DNA of 64,000 nucleotides. Origin: an uncultured Devosia sp. GTDB lineage: Bacteria; Pseudomonadota; Alphaproteobacteria; Rhizobiales; Devosiaceae. Below, in pieces: positions 23,049-31,918 of the stretch (within the stretch, counting starts at the first letter, position 1; each line of letters begins with the position of its first letter). Location: the NCBI RefSeq assembly GCF_963517015.1, contig NZ_CAUQDV010000001.1, forward strand, positions 2,672,001-2,736,000, written 5' to 3'. The notes beneath the pieces were generated by a model, which was given only the letters and a program-made list of their open reading frames with translations, did not search any database and had not been told where the DNA came from. A program made the position numbers and the translations under genes.

Positions 23049-25544
23049 GTGCGCCATCAAACGTTAACGGCAACCGCGCTCGTTACGCGGAATTCACTGT
23101 CCTATATCGAGAGCGTCTTCGCTCTCAACGCGGCGCGACAGCCGCTTGTCAACGTTCCAGATGAAGCCTTTGCTAAGGCTTTGACCGGTATTGCGATCGA
23201 CCGATGCATCACGCCTGACATGGGCAGCGGCTGGTTCACGGCACAGCACGACCTCATCCACGACGACCTTCCGGCGCAAATCACCTACACATCCGGCACA
23301 GAAGGCAAGCCCAAAGGCATCGTCCTGACCTATGCCAATCTTGCAGACGCGGCCGAGCGCATCATTGACCAGATGGCGCTGACCAATGCGGTGCGCGAAT
23401 ATGTAGGCGTCCCGGTAACCTATAGTTTCGGCATGGGCCGCATCCGCGCCGTTAGTGCAGCGGGTGGCCAGTCCTATTTGCCGGCGCACGGCTTCGACCC
23501 TGCCGAAATCGCCCGCATGCTGCGGGCCGGAGAGATCAATGCTCTGTCCGCAGTCCCTACCCTGTTGCGCATCGTCCTGCAAAAACCTGCGGTGATTGGC
23601 GACGCCGGCAAGAACCTGCGCTGGTTGGAAATCGGTTCGCAATTCATGACCGGCGCCGAGAAGCGCGCCATTCGAGACCTGTTCCCCAATGCCCGCATTG
23701 TCCAGCACTATGGACTTACCGAAGCCTCGCGCAGCACCTTTCTGCGGATATCGGAGGCCGACGATGGCCTGCTGGACTCGGTGGGCAAGCCGGTCGGCAA
23801 GACCGAAGTGGGCATCTCGGACGACGGTCGTATCCGTATTCGCGGACCGCATGTCGCCGAATGGCGCATCGATGCCGAGGAGTTGCAGGCGCTGCGTGAT
23901 CCTGATGGTTGGCTGCAGACCAGCGACCTGGGCCACATGCAGGACGGTCATCTCTATTTCGACGGCCGAGCCGACGACCTGATCAACAGTGGCGGCATCA
24001 AGATCAACCCCGACATGCTCGAGGCGCGGATCGGCGCCATCCTCGGCCAGACAGGTCAGGTCGTCGTTACAAAGGTGCCGGATGCCCTGCGCGGCGAAGG
24101 CGTCCTCGTTGCAACGGAAGTTGCGGACCTCGATGCGCAACGCCTGCGCAATGCTTCAGCCCAGGCGCTGAAAGAGCTGGGCGTATCCTCGGGCGATGCG
24201 CTTCACGTCGAAGTCCTGCCAGTCCTGCCCCGCACCGCCACCGGCAAGCCCCAGCGCCGTCAACTGACAAAGGATTTTGTCGAGCGGAGAAACGCCGCCG
24301 GCGCGTCCGCGCCTCAGGCTAGAAACGACAAATCGTCCTCACAGGATGTTCACGCCTTCTTCAGGGAATTCTTTCCAGGGCGCGACATTGGCACGAACGA
24401 CAGTTTCGAGACCATGGGCGGAGACTCGCTCAGCTACATCCAGTTTTCGCTCGGCTTCGAGGACCGCTTTGGCTTGTTGCCCAGCGGCTGGGAGTCGCAG
24501 ACGGTGGCTCAGCTCGAAGCGTTGCGATCCACGCAAGCGGCTCAAAATCCAGCTGCGGCAGGTGGCAAAAAGCTCTGGCGGCGGCTGGAAGCAGCTACGC
24601 TGACGCGTGCCTTCTTCATGATCTGCATTGTTGCCCTGCACCTGGACACGTTTGTCTACAGCAGCAACTGGGGCGCCGCCTATTTTCTGTTTCTGCTATG
24701 CGGCTACAGCGTCATGCGCTTCCAGTGGCCGGAGATCAGCCGTACGGGGAATGTCACGCCGATCTTCTGGACCGTCCTGCGCGTGGCAATACCCACGGTG
24801 CTGGTGATCATAACCATGCAGGTTCTCGCGAGAACATTCGAGTTCAAGCCGCTGACGCTGGTTTCGAACTGGTTCGATCCGAGCGAGTATCACATCGCCT
24901 ACTATTACTTCGCCGAAATCTACATGCAGCTGCTCTTGATCATTGCCGCCCTGCTGGCAATTCCCAAGATGCGCGACTGGCTGCGCAGTTCCCCGCTGTT
25001 AGTCTGCACCGTGATCATCATCGCCTCAATCGGAATCAGCGCGCTGTCTGAACGCGTTTGGGACACCAATTTCATCTACCACCGCACGCCGATCTGGTAC
25101 ATGTGGACCGTTGGATGCGGCATGATGATTGCGACCGCCCGCGATACCAGGAGCCGCGCACTGACCATGGCCATCGTCTCGCTGGCCATTCTGGGCCACT
25201 TCGGCATCACATCGGGCGGCGCCTACCTTCTGGGTGCAACGGCTCTGTTGTTGTTCTGGAGCGAGTTCCAGGTTCCGGCAGTGGTCAAGACGATCGTTGC
25301 GGAAATCGCCGCATCGTCGATGTTCATCTACCTCAGCCATTTCCAGATCAAGTCGCTGGTCATCCGGGTTTTCCACGGACCAGTCCCATGGTTGGCCCTG
25401 ATTGGAGCGATCTGCTTCGCCATCGTCACATCGCACATCTACAGCTGGATGGAAGGCAAGGCGGTCGCTTTTGTCCGGGCACGCGGCTGGTGGCGGCAGG
25501 ACCGCGCCACCGCTGCGCTTGGACAGGAGCAGGCAGGCCTTTAG
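23049..25544 (+). CDS. Fusion: ANL adenylation domain - acyl carrier domain - acyltransferase-3 membrane domain
   Basis: The 831-residue protein has three parts. Residues 1-410 are an acyl-AMP ligase: A3 loop TYTSGTEGKPKG at 79-90, A5 HYGLTEAS, A7/A8 TSDLGHMQDGHLYFDGRADD, and the A10 lysine K400 in PRTATGK. Residues 430-495 are a carrier domain with the phosphopantetheine serine S460 in GGDSLSY. Residues 515-815 hold about ten membrane helices and an R520-x10-H531 motif, as in acyltransferase-3 proteins. It could activate an acid, load it on its own carrier and transfer it to a membrane-exposed glycan or lipid. The N-terminus is about 70 residues shorter than usual. Start GTG 23049 is the only start after an upstream stop. 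Confidence 0.8.
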   Translation: MRHQTLTATALVTRNSLSYIESVFALNAARQPLVNVPDEAFAKALTGIAIDRCITPDMGSGWFTAQHDLIHDDLPAQITYTSGTEGKPKGIVLTYANLADAAERIIDQMALTNAVREYVGVPVTYSFGMGRIRAVSAAGGQSYLPAHGFDPAEIARMLRAGEINALSAVPTLLRIVLQKPAVIGDAGKNLRWLEIGSQFMTGAEKRAIRDLFPNARIVQHYGLTEASRSTFLRISEADDGLLDSVGKPVGKTEVGISDDGRIRIRGPHVAEWRIDAEELQALRDPDGWLQTSDLGHMQDGHLYFDGRADDLINSGGIKINPDMLEARIGAILGQTGQVVVTKVPDALRGEGVLVATEVADLDAQRLRNASAQALKELGVSSGDALHVEVLPVLPRTATGKPQRRQLTKDFVERRNAAGASAPQARNDKSSSQDVHAFFREFFPGRDIGTNDSFETMGGDSLSYIQFSLGFEDRFGLLPSGWESQTVAQLEALRSTQAAQNPAAAGGKKLWRRLEAATLTRAFFMICIVALHLDTFVYSSNWGAAYFLFLLCGYSVMRFQWPEISRTGNVTPIFWTVLRVAIPTVLVIITMQVLARTFEFKPLTLVSNWFDPSEYHIAYYYFAEIYMQLLLIIAALLAIPKMRDWLRSSPLLVCTVIIIASIGISALSERVWDTNFIYHRTPIWYMWTVGCGMMIATARDTRSRALTMAIVSLAILGHFGITSGGAYLLGATALLLFWSEFQVPAVVKTIVAEIAASSMFIYLSHFQIKSLVIRVFHGPVPWLALIGAICFAIVTSHIYSWMEGKAVAFVRARGWWRQDRATAALGQEQAGL

Positions 25545-25584
25545 GGCCGTCCTCTTTGACCTGTCGACAAGTCTGGCAGGCGTC

Positions 25585-27501
25585 CTACTCAACCGACAGC
25601 TTCAACAGGAAGCGGAAGGCAACACTGCCTTCCCACCACATGGGGAAATTGGTGCCCCATTTGTTGTTGTAGAGATTGAAGCGGACGCCCTGGCTGAAAT
25701 CGGGCTGCTCCGGCTGGAAGGGCATGAAGGGCGCGCCAGCTGGCGCCATCAGGCTGGCATCGAGTGGCGTGATGGTCAGCCGGATGCCGGCCGTGCTTAG
25801 CTCCACCTGCTCTACCGATTGCAGTTGACCACCACCTCTGCGCGCAAGGTCTGCCCCGCGGTGCCACAGTCCCATCTTGCGGAAACGCGTCTCTGATGCG
25901 CCAAGCAGGATTTGCAAGAATCCCGCCTCCGGCATGCGGTGGGCCGGCTTGTCACGGAGGACAAGGGTCAGTTCGGCAGAGTTTTCGCTCAAACCGCGAA
26001 TGCGTACCTCGCATCGCGGTGGCGACCCGAGAGAATTTGCGACTTCCTCCGGCATGTCGAGCGTCGCCCGGTTCACATTGGCGACACCCTGAAACAAGGG
26101 TGCGAAGCTGGCCGTACGCGCCGTGCGAGCGGTGGAAAGTCCTGGCTTGTCGTGGTCCAGCACGGCCCAGGTCGCGCGATGCTGCAGATAGGCATCGAGG
26201 TGCTTCTGCATTTCCGCGCTGTCATAGCTTTCGTGGCGATAGCCGATGTTGGCCACCATGCTCACACCCTGGGGTGAGGTGATGGACGTTACGTCGCCAG
26301 TCTCAGGATCAAGCCGTGCTACCCAGCCGGCATCGAACAGATGGTCACCCGCTGCCGGCTCAAGCGCCTCATCGGGCTCCAGATCGGCCAGCACGGCGTG
26401 GGCCGCAACCTGGTCGGCGGCATCCAGCACGGCCACCGCCGCATCGAGATAGGCGCGCTGTTCTGCCCAGGATTGTTCGGCATAGGCAAAGCGATAGTCG
26501 CTGGTTCTTGCCTTGTCGAAATCTGCCCGGTCCCAGGCCTTGTCATCGCGCAGATAGGTCTTGATGTCGACGCCCCAGGTGTGCTCGGCCACCATGGCGA
26601 GGCCCCTGCCAAAGGCGCGGCGCCTGTCGTCGACCGCCTCGCCCCAGCTGCCGTAGAGCCGTTGCAGGGCATGGAAACGTGCCAGCTTGATCGGATCGGT
26701 GCCGGCGCCGTGGATCCAGCTGTCGCCGATCTCGGACGTGACCACGGGGAATCTTTCCCGCCGCGCCCACATTTCGGCGCCGAATGCGTCGAGCGTCGAG
26801 GCCTTGATCGTTGCGCCGGGATGTTCTTCGCGCATGTCGCGCAGCAATTCCACGGTCTGGCCGACGCTCTGTGGCCCGGCATTGTCATTGGTGTGGGCAA
26901 AGCCCAGGCCAATGTCCTCGCCCGCCGGAAAGTCGGTGGCGCCATAGGAACCCTGATACATCACCACCACTTCACTGCCATCGGGCGCCCGCCAGCGAAA
27001 GATGGGCGGGACATCGGGCACGGGACTGGCGGTATTGACCCCCAGATGCAGGAAGCGGATGCCGGCTTCAGCCAGACGCGGCACCATGCCCAGCGTGTGA
27101 CCGGGCACGTCGGTCATCTTGGCGGCGATGGTTTTCCGCCCGAAGCGCTGGTCGAGTTCGTGTGCATAGGACAGCCCGGCGCGAAACACCGCCGGGGTCA
27201 TCAACTCGGTATGGGTGGTGAAGGGCAGGCCGTGCCACGCAATCAGCCCACGCTCGATGGCCCGCTCCAGTCGACGCACCGTGTCGGCGTTCTGGGTGTC
27301 GAGAAAATCCCAGATCAGCCAGGCACCTGTGGTCCAGATGAACTGTGGCTCGTCCGGGTTCTCGTTGAAAAAATGCTCGCCGGTCGCCATGGCCTGGGGC
27401 AGGAACTGCTCATGATACTGTCGGCGGACCTTGGCGGCGTGGTCGGTAAAGCCAATGTCCAGATGGGTCTTGTAGATGAGGTGGATGGTCTTGTTGGCCA
27501 T
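25585..27501 (-). CDS. GH38-like / DUF5054 glycoside hydrolase (alpha-mannosidase-type)
   Basis: The 638-residue protein opens with IHLIYKTHLDIGFTDHA, the metal-binding HxD segment of GH38-type mannosidases. It continues with WTTGAWLIWDFL, TELMTPAVFRAGL and DVPGHTLGMVPRLAEAGI, a pattern I associate with the DUF5054 branch. The C-terminal half is beta-rich. There is no signal peptide, so it acts in the cytoplasm. ATG 27501 follows a GAGAGA stretch. It lies 11 bases after the LacI gene on the same strand, so the regulator and hydrolase form an operon divergent from the ABC importer. Whether it really is a mannosidase is inferred. Confidence 0.7.
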   Translation of the reverse strand: MANKTIHLIYKTHLDIGFTDHAAKVRRQYHEQFLPQAMATGEHFFNENPDEPQFIWTTGAWLIWDFLDTQNADTVRRLERAIERGLIAWHGLPFTTHTELMTPAVFRAGLSYAHELDQRFGRKTIAAKMTDVPGHTLGMVPRLAEAGIRFLHLGVNTASPVPDVPPIFRWRAPDGSEVVVMYQGSYGATDFPAGEDIGLGFAHTNDNAGPQSVGQTVELLRDMREEHPGATIKASTLDAFGAEMWARRERFPVVTSEIGDSWIHGAGTDPIKLARFHALQRLYGSWGEAVDDRRRAFGRGLAMVAEHTWGVDIKTYLRDDKAWDRADFDKARTSDYRFAYAEQSWAEQRAYLDAAVAVLDAADQVAAHAVLADLEPDEALEPAAGDHLFDAGWVARLDPETGDVTSITSPQGVSMVANIGYRHESYDSAEMQKHLDAYLQHRATWAVLDHDKPGLSTARTARTASFAPLFQGVANVNRATLDMPEEVANSLGSPPRCEVRIRGLSENSAELTLVLRDKPAHRMPEAGFLQILLGASETRFRKMGLWHRGADLARRGGGQLQSVEQVELSTAGIRLTITPLDASLMAPAGAPFMPFQPEQPDFSQGVRFNLYNNKWGTNFPMWWEGSVAFRFLLKLSVE

Positions 27502-27512
27502 GGGTCTCTCTT

Positions 27513-28559
27513 TCAGCCGACAGTGCCGCGCACGACCAGTCGCGTGCCCAGGGTTTCCTCGAATGCCGGCGCCGTCGGATCGGCAAGCCGGCGCAGGATC
27601 AGGCGCACGAAGGCGCGGACACGCGCGTGCAGATCGAATTTTACCGTTGTGAGATTGTAGCTGCGCCAATGGGCCTGTTCGATATCGTCGAAACCGATCA
27701 CCTTCACATCCTGCGGCACGCGCAGGTTGAGTTCATCTCGCAAGGCGTCGAGCACGCCGAAGGCGCTGACGTCGTTGACAGCAAAGACGGCATCGGCGCC
27801 CTGCCCGACGCGAAACAAATCCAGCGTTGCCTGGAAGGCTGCGTCGTAACTGAAATCGCCCTGCACCACGGTCGGCTCGGCCATGCCCCGCGCCGCCATC
27901 ACGGCGCGCAGGGTCTTTTCCCGCGAGACGCTGGCGCGTGCCTTGGGAAGCCCCGAAACATAAGCCACGCGCTTGCAGCCATAGCCCTGCAGAAGTGCCA
28001 CCGCCTGATCAATGCCTTCCTGCTGGGTCACATTGAGCCGGTCGTGAAGAGGCTCGCTGTCATCGGCTGCTCCCGGTGTCTCGCCGGGAAGCGGATAGTG
28101 AATATAGATGGGCACGGCGCGGGTCAGGTAACGCGACAGCGTGCTGGGGGTGACATTCTCGACAAAGGCGATGACGGCGTCGGGATTGAAGCCCCCCATA
28201 TAGGACAGCAGCCGCTCATCCATGGAATAGCCGGTGCTGGTCTTGATCATCAGCGTGGCAAAGCCCTCATGCTGAAGCGCGGTGGTCAGTGCATCGATTT
28301 CCTGGCTTTCCCAATGGCCGTAGCTGTCGGGCACGATGATGCCGACAAGATGGGTCCGACCGCTGACCAGCGCGCGCGCAGCCCAGTCGGGTGTGTAGTT
28401 GAGCTCCCTGGCGACCTCCAGAATCAGCGCCCGCTTTTCCGGCTTGATGGACGCACCGGGATTGAAGGCGCGCGATACCGCCACGCGCGAAACATTGGCC
28501 CGTTCCGCCACCATTTCCGCTGTTGCGCGCCCAACGGGCATTTCCAGCTTTCTCGTCAC
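27513..28559 (-). CDS. LacI-family transcriptional repressor
   Basis: The 348-residue protein has an N-terminal LacI helix-turn-helix (AEMVAERANVSRVAVSRAFN) and hinge segment (LNYTPDWAARAL). A periplasmic-binding-like sensor domain follows (VGIIVPDSYGHWESQEIDAL, VFAVNDVSAFGVLDAL, VKVIGFDDIEQAHW). GTG 28559 is chosen because GGAGGGG stands just upstream; longer frames would run over the operators. Two operator-like dyads (28574-28587, 28703-28716) lie between it and the divergent binding-protein gene. It probably represses both sides until the sugar is present. Confidence 0.9.
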   Translation of the reverse strand: MTRKLEMPVGRATAEMVAERANVSRVAVSRAFNPGASIKPEKRALILEVARELNYTPDWAARALVSGRTHLVGIIVPDSYGHWESQEIDALTTALQHEGFATLMIKTSTGYSMDERLLSYMGGFNPDAVIAFVENVTPSTLSRYLTRAVPIYIHYPLPGETPGAADDSEPLHDRLNVTQQEGIDQAVALLQGYGCKRVAYVSGLPKARASVSREKTLRAVMAARGMAEPTVVQGDFSYDAAFQATLDLFRVGQGADAVFAVNDVSAFGVLDALRDELNLRVPQDVKVIGFDDIEQAHWRSYNLTTVKFDLHARVRAFVRLILRRLADPTAPAFEETLGTRLVVRGTVG

Positions 28560-28573
28560 CAACCCCTCCAGAT

Positions 28574-28587
28574 TGAATACGCTTTCA
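28574..28587. promoter_or_regulatory. LacI-type operator O1
   Basis: TGAATACGCTTTCA is a 14-bp dyad with the central CG typical of LacI-family sites. It lies 15 bases upstream of the repressor start codon, suggesting autoregulation. It differs from O2 at one position. Confidence 0.7.
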
Positions 28588-28702
28588 TTTTTCAGCGCGA
28601 CTATTGGGATTTGGCAATAGCATAAGACGAACGAAATGCCATAACCCTCAGGTGCAATCTCACCCCTCGAGCGGAACGCATCTCGCAACCCGCCCCATTT
28701 AT

Positions 28703-28716
28703 TGAACACGCTTTCA
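28703..28716. promoter_or_regulatory. LacI-type operator O2
   Basis: TGAACACGCTTTCA repeats the O1 sequence with one change, 129 bases away. It lies about 80 bases upstream of the binding-protein start, where it can cover the importer promoter. The pair allows looping by a tetramer or separate control of both directions. Confidence 0.7.
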
Positions 28717-28796
28717 TATACCTGTCCTAACCGGCTTAGGACACCGCCGCCTGATGCCGACAGCGTCTCCATCAGCGCCAGAGAGAGGACATGGAC

Positions 28797-30131
28797 ATGA
28801 ACATCTTCCGGGCTATGAGCGTCTCCGCGCTCGCCCTCGCCTTGATGTCGAGCAGCGTTCTGGCTGCCGACCTGCGCATCCTCAGTGCCGTTACAGGCGG
28901 CAAGGACGATGCGGAACACGCCCAATTTGTCGAAGAGCTGGAAAAACATCTCGGTCTCGATATCGAGATGATCAAGCCGGCCGCCGACTACAACAATGTC
29001 CTTTTCACCTCACTGGCCGGCGGCGAGCGCTTCGACCTGATCTATGGCGATTCCAAAATGCTGCCCGGCCTCGTCGAGCAAGGCGCCGTCACCGACCTGA
29101 CCGATCTCGTTGCGGCGTCGGCGCAGCTTTCGAATGCGACTGTCATCCCGGCCGCCGAATGGGCGCTGTTTGATCGTGATGGCCGCAAATGGGCCGTCCC
29201 CAACAAGTTCGAGGGCGGCACGCTGCCGACTGTGCGCCAGGACTGGCTGGACGAAGCCGGCATGGACGCCCCGGCGAGCCTCGACGACTGGCATGCCTTC
29301 TTCACCTGGGCCAAGGACAACAAGCAGGCCTATGGCCTGTCGCTGTCCAAGCTCTATGACATCCAGGGCTTCATGTCGGCAGCCGGCGTCAAGGCCGGCT
29401 ATGTGCTGGCCGACGGCAAGCGCACCATTCCCTATGCGAGTGACGACGCCGCCGAGATTTATGACTGGTTCGGCATGCTGTCTCAGGAAGGCCTGCTCGA
29501 TCCGAACTTCACCACCAATGGCTCGGCCGATTTCCGTAACCTGTTCATGACCGATCGCGTCGCTACCGTGACCTATTGGGACGCCTGGGTTGGCCTGTTC
29601 AACAATATCATGGCCACCGACCACCCTGACAGCCCGTTCGAGGCCAAGGGTGTTGCCGGTGTTCCGGGGCCCGATGGCGAGATCATCCTGCGTCGCGGCG
29701 ATGCCTCGCTGTGGATGGTGCCGGCCAATGCCGAGCATCCCGAAAACGCCATCAAGTTCCTCGAGTTCTGGCATTCCGAGCCCGGCTACATCATGGGCAC
29801 GCTGGGCGTCGAAGGCGTGGACTACAACAAGAGCGCCGATGGTCAGTACGAACTGACCGAGCAAGGCAAGGCCCATGGCCTCGACCATGGCGCGCCACGC
29901 GTAGCCTCGACCACCTGGACCAATCCCTTCCCGGCCCTGCCCGGCGTGAAAGAGGCCCAGGCCATCGCCCTTGAACACGGCACGATGGAATATCTGCCTG
30001 CCGAATGGACCGAAGCCGCACCGATCGTTGAAAAGCATGCCTTCCAGGCCATGCTCGGCGAAGTGACCGGCGCCGAAGCCGTGGCTGCCATGCATGCCGA
30101 ACTGCTCACAGCCGGCCTGATCGACGAATAG
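28797..30131 (+). CDS. Sugar ABC transporter substrate-binding protein (family 1)
   Basis: The 444-residue protein has a Sec signal peptide (MNIFRAMSVSALALALMSS, cleavage near SVLA). The mature protein has the family-1 two-lobe pattern (FEGGTLPTVRQDWLDEAGMD, SLDDWHAFFTWAKD, AIKFLEFWHSEPGY). ATG 28797 is preferred over ATG 28791 because GAGAGG is eight bases upstream of it. It belongs to the LacI-controlled cluster with two permeases and a PHP hydrolase. The sugar is not identifiable. Confidence 0.88.
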   Translation: MNIFRAMSVSALALALMSSSVLAADLRILSAVTGGKDDAEHAQFVEELEKHLGLDIEMIKPAADYNNVLFTSLAGGERFDLIYGDSKMLPGLVEQGAVTDLTDLVAASAQLSNATVIPAAEWALFDRDGRKWAVPNKFEGGTLPTVRQDWLDEAGMDAPASLDDWHAFFTWAKDNKQAYGLSLSKLYDIQGFMSAAGVKAGYVLADGKRTIPYASDDAAEIYDWFGMLSQEGLLDPNFTTNGSADFRNLFMTDRVATVTYWDAWVGLFNNIMATDHPDSPFEAKGVAGVPGPDGEIILRRGDASLWMVPANAEHPENAIKFLEFWHSEPGYIMGTLGVEGVDYNKSADGQYELTEQGKAHGLDHGAPRVASTTWTNPFPALPGVKEAQAIALEHGTMEYLPAEWTEAAPIVEKHAFQAMLGEVTGAEAVAAMHAELLTAGLIDE

Positions 30132-30139
30132 AGCCAATG

Positions 30140-30163
30140 GGGACCGCGCCCTGGCGTGGTCCC
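30140..30163 (+). other. Intercistronic stem-loop after the binding-protein gene
   Basis: GGGACCGCGC pairs with GCGTGGTCCC (one G-T pair) just after the binding-protein stop and before the first permease. It probably stabilises the binding-protein message or attenuates readthrough, as at the other importers in the window. Confidence 0.6.
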
Positions 30164-30183
30164 TCCCCTCCCGGAGACTATCG

Positions 30184-31068
30184 ATGCTGGACAGGATCCG
30201 TCGCCATTGGCCGCTCTACCTGCTGATCGCGCCGATCCTTGCCTATTTCTGTGCCTTTTTGTTCTATCCCATGGCGCAGGGCATCTTCCTGTCCTTCCAG
30301 AAGGCCGGCCTGCTCGGTCCGGTCGGCTTCATCGGGCTGGACAATTACGCCAAGGTGTTTTCCACGCCCGCAGTCTGGCAGGCGATCTGGAACACGCTGA
30401 TCCTGGCTGGCGGGATCACCATCATCGGCACCGTCCTGCCGATTTTTCCGGCCATTGCCCTGGCGCAGATTACCCCGGAATGGGCCAAGCGCGGCATGCA
30501 GACGGCAATCTACACCCCATATCTTCTGTCCTGGGTGATCATCGTCGGCGTCTGGATCAACACGCTGTCTCCGATCGGCCTCGTCAACACACTGCTCGAA
30601 GGCACCGGAGTGATCGACCAGCCGATCAATTTCTTCGCCGATCCGTCCTGGGCGCGCCCGATGGTCATTGCCCTGACCGTCTGGAAGGACATCGGCTTTC
30701 ACGCGCTGATCTATCTGGCTGCCCTGCTCTCGCTCAGCCCCGACATCCTGGAAGCCGCCGATATCGATGGAGCCGGCAATTTCCGCAAGGTCCGCGACAT
30801 CATCATCCCCCATCTGATGCCGATGATCCGCGTGGTCTTCCTCATCACGCTCCTCGGGTCGCTGCGCACCTTCGACTCGGCCTTCCTGATGCTCAACGGT
30901 CGCACCGCCGACCAGATCAGGACGCTGGCCATCTTCACCTACGAGCGCGGCATCCTGAACTTCGACCTGGGCGTCGCGAGCGCCGCCGGCGTGGTGTTGC
31001 TGATGGTCTCACTGACCATATCGGGCCTTGCCCAGATGGCGACCCGCCAGCCCGAAGAGGAGCGCTGA
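30184..31068 (+). CDS. Sugar ABC transporter permease (MalF-like)
   Basis: The 294-residue protein has six membrane segments and the EAA loop ILEAADIDGAGNFRKVRDIIIP at about 195-216. The N-terminus HWPLYLLIAPILAYFCAFLFYP resembles LplB/MalF-type permeases. CGGAG precedes the ATG. It is the first of two permeases of an importer that lacks its own ATPase gene. Confidence 0.9.
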   Translation: MLDRIRRHWPLYLLIAPILAYFCAFLFYPMAQGIFLSFQKAGLLGPVGFIGLDNYAKVFSTPAVWQAIWNTLILAGGITIIGTVLPIFPAIALAQITPEWAKRGMQTAIYTPYLLSWVIIVGVWINTLSPIGLVNTLLEGTGVIDQPINFFADPSWARPMVIALTVWKDIGFHALIYLAALLSLSPDILEAADIDGAGNFRKVRDIIIPHLMPMIRVVFLITLLGSLRTFDSAFLMLNGRTADQIRTLAIFTYERGILNFDLGVASAAGVVLLMVSLTISGLAQMATRQPEEER

Positions 31069-31069
31069 C

Positions 31070-31915
31070 ATGCTGCGCGGACGCACAGCCCAGATTCTCG
31101 CCTGGCTAATCCTTGGTAGCCTGGCCCTGACCATGATCGTCCCGCTCTGGTCGGTTCTTGCGACGGCCTTTTCCAGCAAATATGGCTCGCTGCAGCCGGG
31201 CACGAAACTGTGGCCGAGCGAGTTCTCGCTCGAAGGCTTCGACACGCTGTTCCGGCGGCTCAACTTCCTGCTGCCCTTTGCCAATACGCTCTATGTGACC
31301 GTGGTCGGCACGGTGCTGCATGTGCTCTTGTCGGCGCTGGGCGGCTATGTGTTGATCCAGGAAGACCTGCCCGGCCGCAAGATCATTGCCGGAGTGATCC
31401 TTCTCACCCTCACCATTCCGACGCAGGTCATCCTCGTGCCGCTGTTCGTAGTGTTCAAGCAATTCATGCTGCTCAATACGCTGCTGTCGCTGATCGTTTC
31501 CGAACTGGTCTCCGCCTTCTCGATCCTGCTGATGAAGACCTATTTCGAACAGGTCCCCAAATCCATGATCGAGTCCGCCCGCATCGACGGGGCTCGGCAT
31601 TTCAAACTGCTGAAGGACTTCTACCTGCCCCTGGCGCTACCCGGCGTCCTGACAGTCGCCGCCTTCCAGATCGTGCACAAATACAACCTGTTCATCGAGC
31701 CACTGCTGTTCATCAACGACCCGCAGAAGATCACGCTGCAGATCGCCCTGCAGTCGGTGATCATGGGCGACGGTGCAACCTCGACCAATGACTTCATTGC
31801 GCCAAATGTGACCATGGCGGCGATCGTTGTGGCGCTGGTCCCCTTGCTGGTCTTCTACCCCTTCATGCAGAAATATCTGATCCGCGGCCTGACCGTCGGC
31901 GGCGTCAAGGAATAG
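31070..31915 (+). CDS. Sugar ABC transporter permease (MalG-like)
   Basis: The 281-residue protein has six membrane segments and the EAA loop MIESARIDGARHFKLLKDFYLPLALP. ATG 31070 lies one base after the upstream stop and gives a normal permease N-terminus (MLRGRTAQILAWLIL). The frame opens earlier inside the previous gene without a ribosome site. It is the partner of the preceding permease. No ATP-binding gene follows; the next gene is a PHP hydrolase. Confidence 0.9.
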   Translation: MLRGRTAQILAWLILGSLALTMIVPLWSVLATAFSSKYGSLQPGTKLWPSEFSLEGFDTLFRRLNFLLPFANTLYVTVVGTVLHVLLSALGGYVLIQEDLPGRKIIAGVILLTLTIPTQVILVPLFVVFKQFMLLNTLLSLIVSELVSAFSILLMKTYFEQVPKSMIESARIDGARHFKLLKDFYLPLALPGVLTVAAFQIVHKYNLFIEPLLFINDPQKITLQIALQSVIMGDGATSTNDFIAPNVTMAAIVVALVPLLVFYPFMQKYLIRGLTVGGVKE

Positions 31916-31918
31916 CCC

